The notes beneath the pieces are model-generated. The model saw nothing but the letters and a program-made list of their open reading frames with translations, was not told the DNA's origin and searched no databases. A DNA stretch of 6,799 nucleotides from an uncultured Ruminococcus sp. (GTDB taxonomy: Bacteria > Bacillota_A > Clostridia > Oscillospirales > Acutalibacteraceae): contig CACYEJ010000230.1 in the NCBI GenBank assembly GCA_902773395.1, positions 1-6,799 on the forward strand, written 5' to 3'. Every line of letters begins with the position of its first letter. Position 1 is the first letter of the stretch. This document shows, in pieces, positions 5,853-6,799 of the stretch. The position numbers and the translations under genes are program-made.

Positions 5853-5884
5853 ATGATTAGCGTTTTATTTTTATTTCTTGGTAA

Positions 5885-5899
5885 GCATTAACGTAATGC
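5885..5899. repeat. 6-bp dyad GCATTA-ACG-TAATGC
   Basis: A perfect 6-bp inverted repeat with a 3-nt centre lies about 25-40 nt after the predicted start of the distal promoter. Its size and place suit a transcription factor operator. No regulator family could be assigned, and the match could be chance in AT-rich DNA. Confidence 0.35.
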
Positions 5900-5980
5900 A
5901 CTAAAAACATTCGGCTGTACAAATAGAATATTTCTGTTTTAGAAACATTTTCAACCTATTTTAAAGAAAAGAATTTACCG

Positions 5981-6009
5981 CTGCAAAATTCGACTTATTG
6001 TGTTATAAT
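5981..6009 (+). promoter_or_regulatory. Predicted proximal promoter of the CpXC gene
   Basis: A perfect TATAAT (6004-6009) carries a TGT extension (6001-6003). At 17 nt upstream lies only a weak -35, CTGCAA (5981-5986), which is acceptable for an extended -10 promoter. The start would be near 6016, giving a leader of about 134 nt. Confidence 0.6.
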
Positions 6010-6012
6010 AAA

Positions 6013-6104
6013 TGTGGCAGTCCACAACATAGACTGATACCTGTTTTATCTAATAACAGGCAAAAAAAGCTTTTATCTGCTTTGCAGCCCTACAGCCGAG
6101 ATAA
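6013..6104 (+). other. Hairpin-rich leader of the CpXC gene
   Basis: Several perfect short stems follow each other. TGTGG pairs with CCACA (6013-6026). CAGTC pairs with GACTG (6018-6036) and excludes the first. CCTGTT pairs with AACAGG (6040-6060). CTGC pairs with GCAG (6077-6087). TTATCT pairs with AGATAA (6073-6104). The word TTTTATCT recurs at 6044 and 6071. No known riboswitch class was recognised and there is no terminator-like T-run. Structure is plausible but not established. Confidence 0.35.
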
Positions 6105-6149
6105 TTTGTTTTGAGATTATTTATAATTACTATGGGGGAGTGATTCACT

Positions 6150-6799
6150 ATGTCAAGTACAGAGATGAAAAAGGTATCGTGTCCAACATGCAATCACGAT
6201 AACGAAGTTAAGATATTTAAAACTGTAAACGCAACTACAGATCCGCAATTCAGAGAAAGTCTGCTTGAAGGCAAGCTGTTTAGCTTTCGCTGTGCAAACT
6301 GCGGCTACGAGGCTACGCTCAGATATCCAATGCTTTACAACGACATGAAGAATCGTTTTATGGTTTACTTTATTCCTGAGATTGAACGTGAGAGAATTAC
6401 CGATGAAGCGTTGGAAGCTGAATACGGTGAGCTGGGCGATGTTACCAGAAGAATTGTCGGCTCATACAACGAGCTAAAGGAGAAAATTCATATTTTCGAA
6501 TCGGGTCTTGATGACAGGGTAATTGAGATTGCGAAGATTGCCGTAAACGCTGTTGTTGCTCAGAGAACAGGCGAAACTGTGACAGGCGGTTATTTTTCAA
6601 AGTACAGTGTGGCAGAGGACACAATCGGATTTACATTCTTTGTTGGAGAGGACAGCGAGCCTCTTGTTCAGACAACAAGAATTGAAATTTACGAGAAGAG
6701 CGTTGAGATTGCAAACGTATACGACATTGACCAATCAAGCAGAAGCTTTCTGCTAATCAACAGTGATTGGGCTAAAAACGCACTTTACAAGTATAAGAA
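6150..6799 (+). CDS. CpXC-domain protein, C-terminus beyond window
   Basis: The frame is open for 216 codons from ATG at 6150 and runs off the right edge without a stop, so the protein is partial. A CPTC motif (C11, C14) and a CANC motif (C48, C51, followed by GYE) form the four-cysteine arrangement that defines the CpXC domain, probably a zinc-binding ribbon. A helical middle part follows, including IPEIERERITDEALEAEYGEL and YNELKEKIHIFESGLDDRVIEIAKIAVNAVV. CpXC proteins are known from bacteria and archaea, and their function is uncharacterised. GGGGGAG at 6134-6140 with a 9-nt spacer fixes the start. The gene is divergent from the 330-aa gene and probably has its own promoters. No signal peptide or membrane segment is visible. 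Confidence 0.85.
   Translation, partial: MSSTEMKKVSCPTCNHDNEVKIFKTVNATTDPQFRESLLEGKLFSFRCANCGYEATLRYPMLYNDMKNRFMVYFIPEIERERITDEALEAEYGELGDVTRRIVGSYNELKEKIHIFESGLDDRVIEIAKIAVNAVVAQRTGETVTGGYFSKYSVAEDTIGFTFFVGEDSEPLVQTTRIEIYEKSVEIANVYDIDQSSRSFLLINSDWAKNALYKYK

Noticed and set aside
6442..6624. Minus-strand 60-codon frame inside the CpXC gene
   Set aside because: It lies wholly antisense to the CpXC reading frame and has no ribosome binding site or motif.

Overview
The window looks like chromosomal DNA of a low-GC Gram-positive gut bacterium, most likely in the Clostridia (Oscillospiraceae/Ruminococcaceae type). This rests on AT-rich spacers, strong AGGAGG-type ribosome binding sites, TTG/TATAAT promoters with TGn extensions, a Firmicutes-style LexA and LexA box, a VicK/PhoR-like histidine kinase and a CpXC-domain protein. 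The species assignment is an inference. No tRNA, rRNA, CRISPR array or transposase gene was seen.

Layout: six genes lie on the minus strand, in three likely transcription units read right to left, followed by one divergent plus-strand gene. (1) 5593-4244: an unrecognised 330-aa helical/acidic protein and, 18 nt later, a MIF-family tautomerase-like protein, ending at a hairpin terminator (4219-4187). (2) 3615-2495: lexA and, 14 nt later, a CYTH-domain (triphosphate tunnel) protein. (3) 2282-111: an OmpR-family response regulator and, 3 nt later, its membrane histidine kinase. (4) On the plus strand, 6150 to beyond the right edge: a CpXC-domain protein, incomplete at its C-terminus.

The most informative non-coding stretch is 3616-4243. 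A good minus-strand promoter (4068-4096) overlapped by a near-consensus LexA box (4094-4107) sits almost 480 nt upstream of lexA. No LexA box was found closer. This implies an autoregulated lexA with a leader of about 446 nt. The leader is packed with repeats: an 8-bp long-range inverted repeat, a perfect 19-bp inverted repeat around a 19-nt loop, a relatively GC-rich block, and two 52-bp direct repeats just before the lexA ribosome binding site. It may be a structured leader, or a repetitive element inserted between promoter and gene.

The spacer 5594-6149 holds a minus-strand promoter for the 330-aa gene, two candidate plus-strand promoters for the CpXC gene, a 6-bp dyad, and a run of small, partly mutually exclusive hairpins in the CpXC leader. 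The left edge (1-45) carries two hairpin-forming palindromes that look like a truncated intergenic repeat.

Together the window covers envelope signalling (two-component system), DNA-damage control (LexA) with a co-transcribed phosphate-metabolism-type enzyme, and two poorly understood genes, one encoding a bacterial homologue of a eukaryotic cytokine family.
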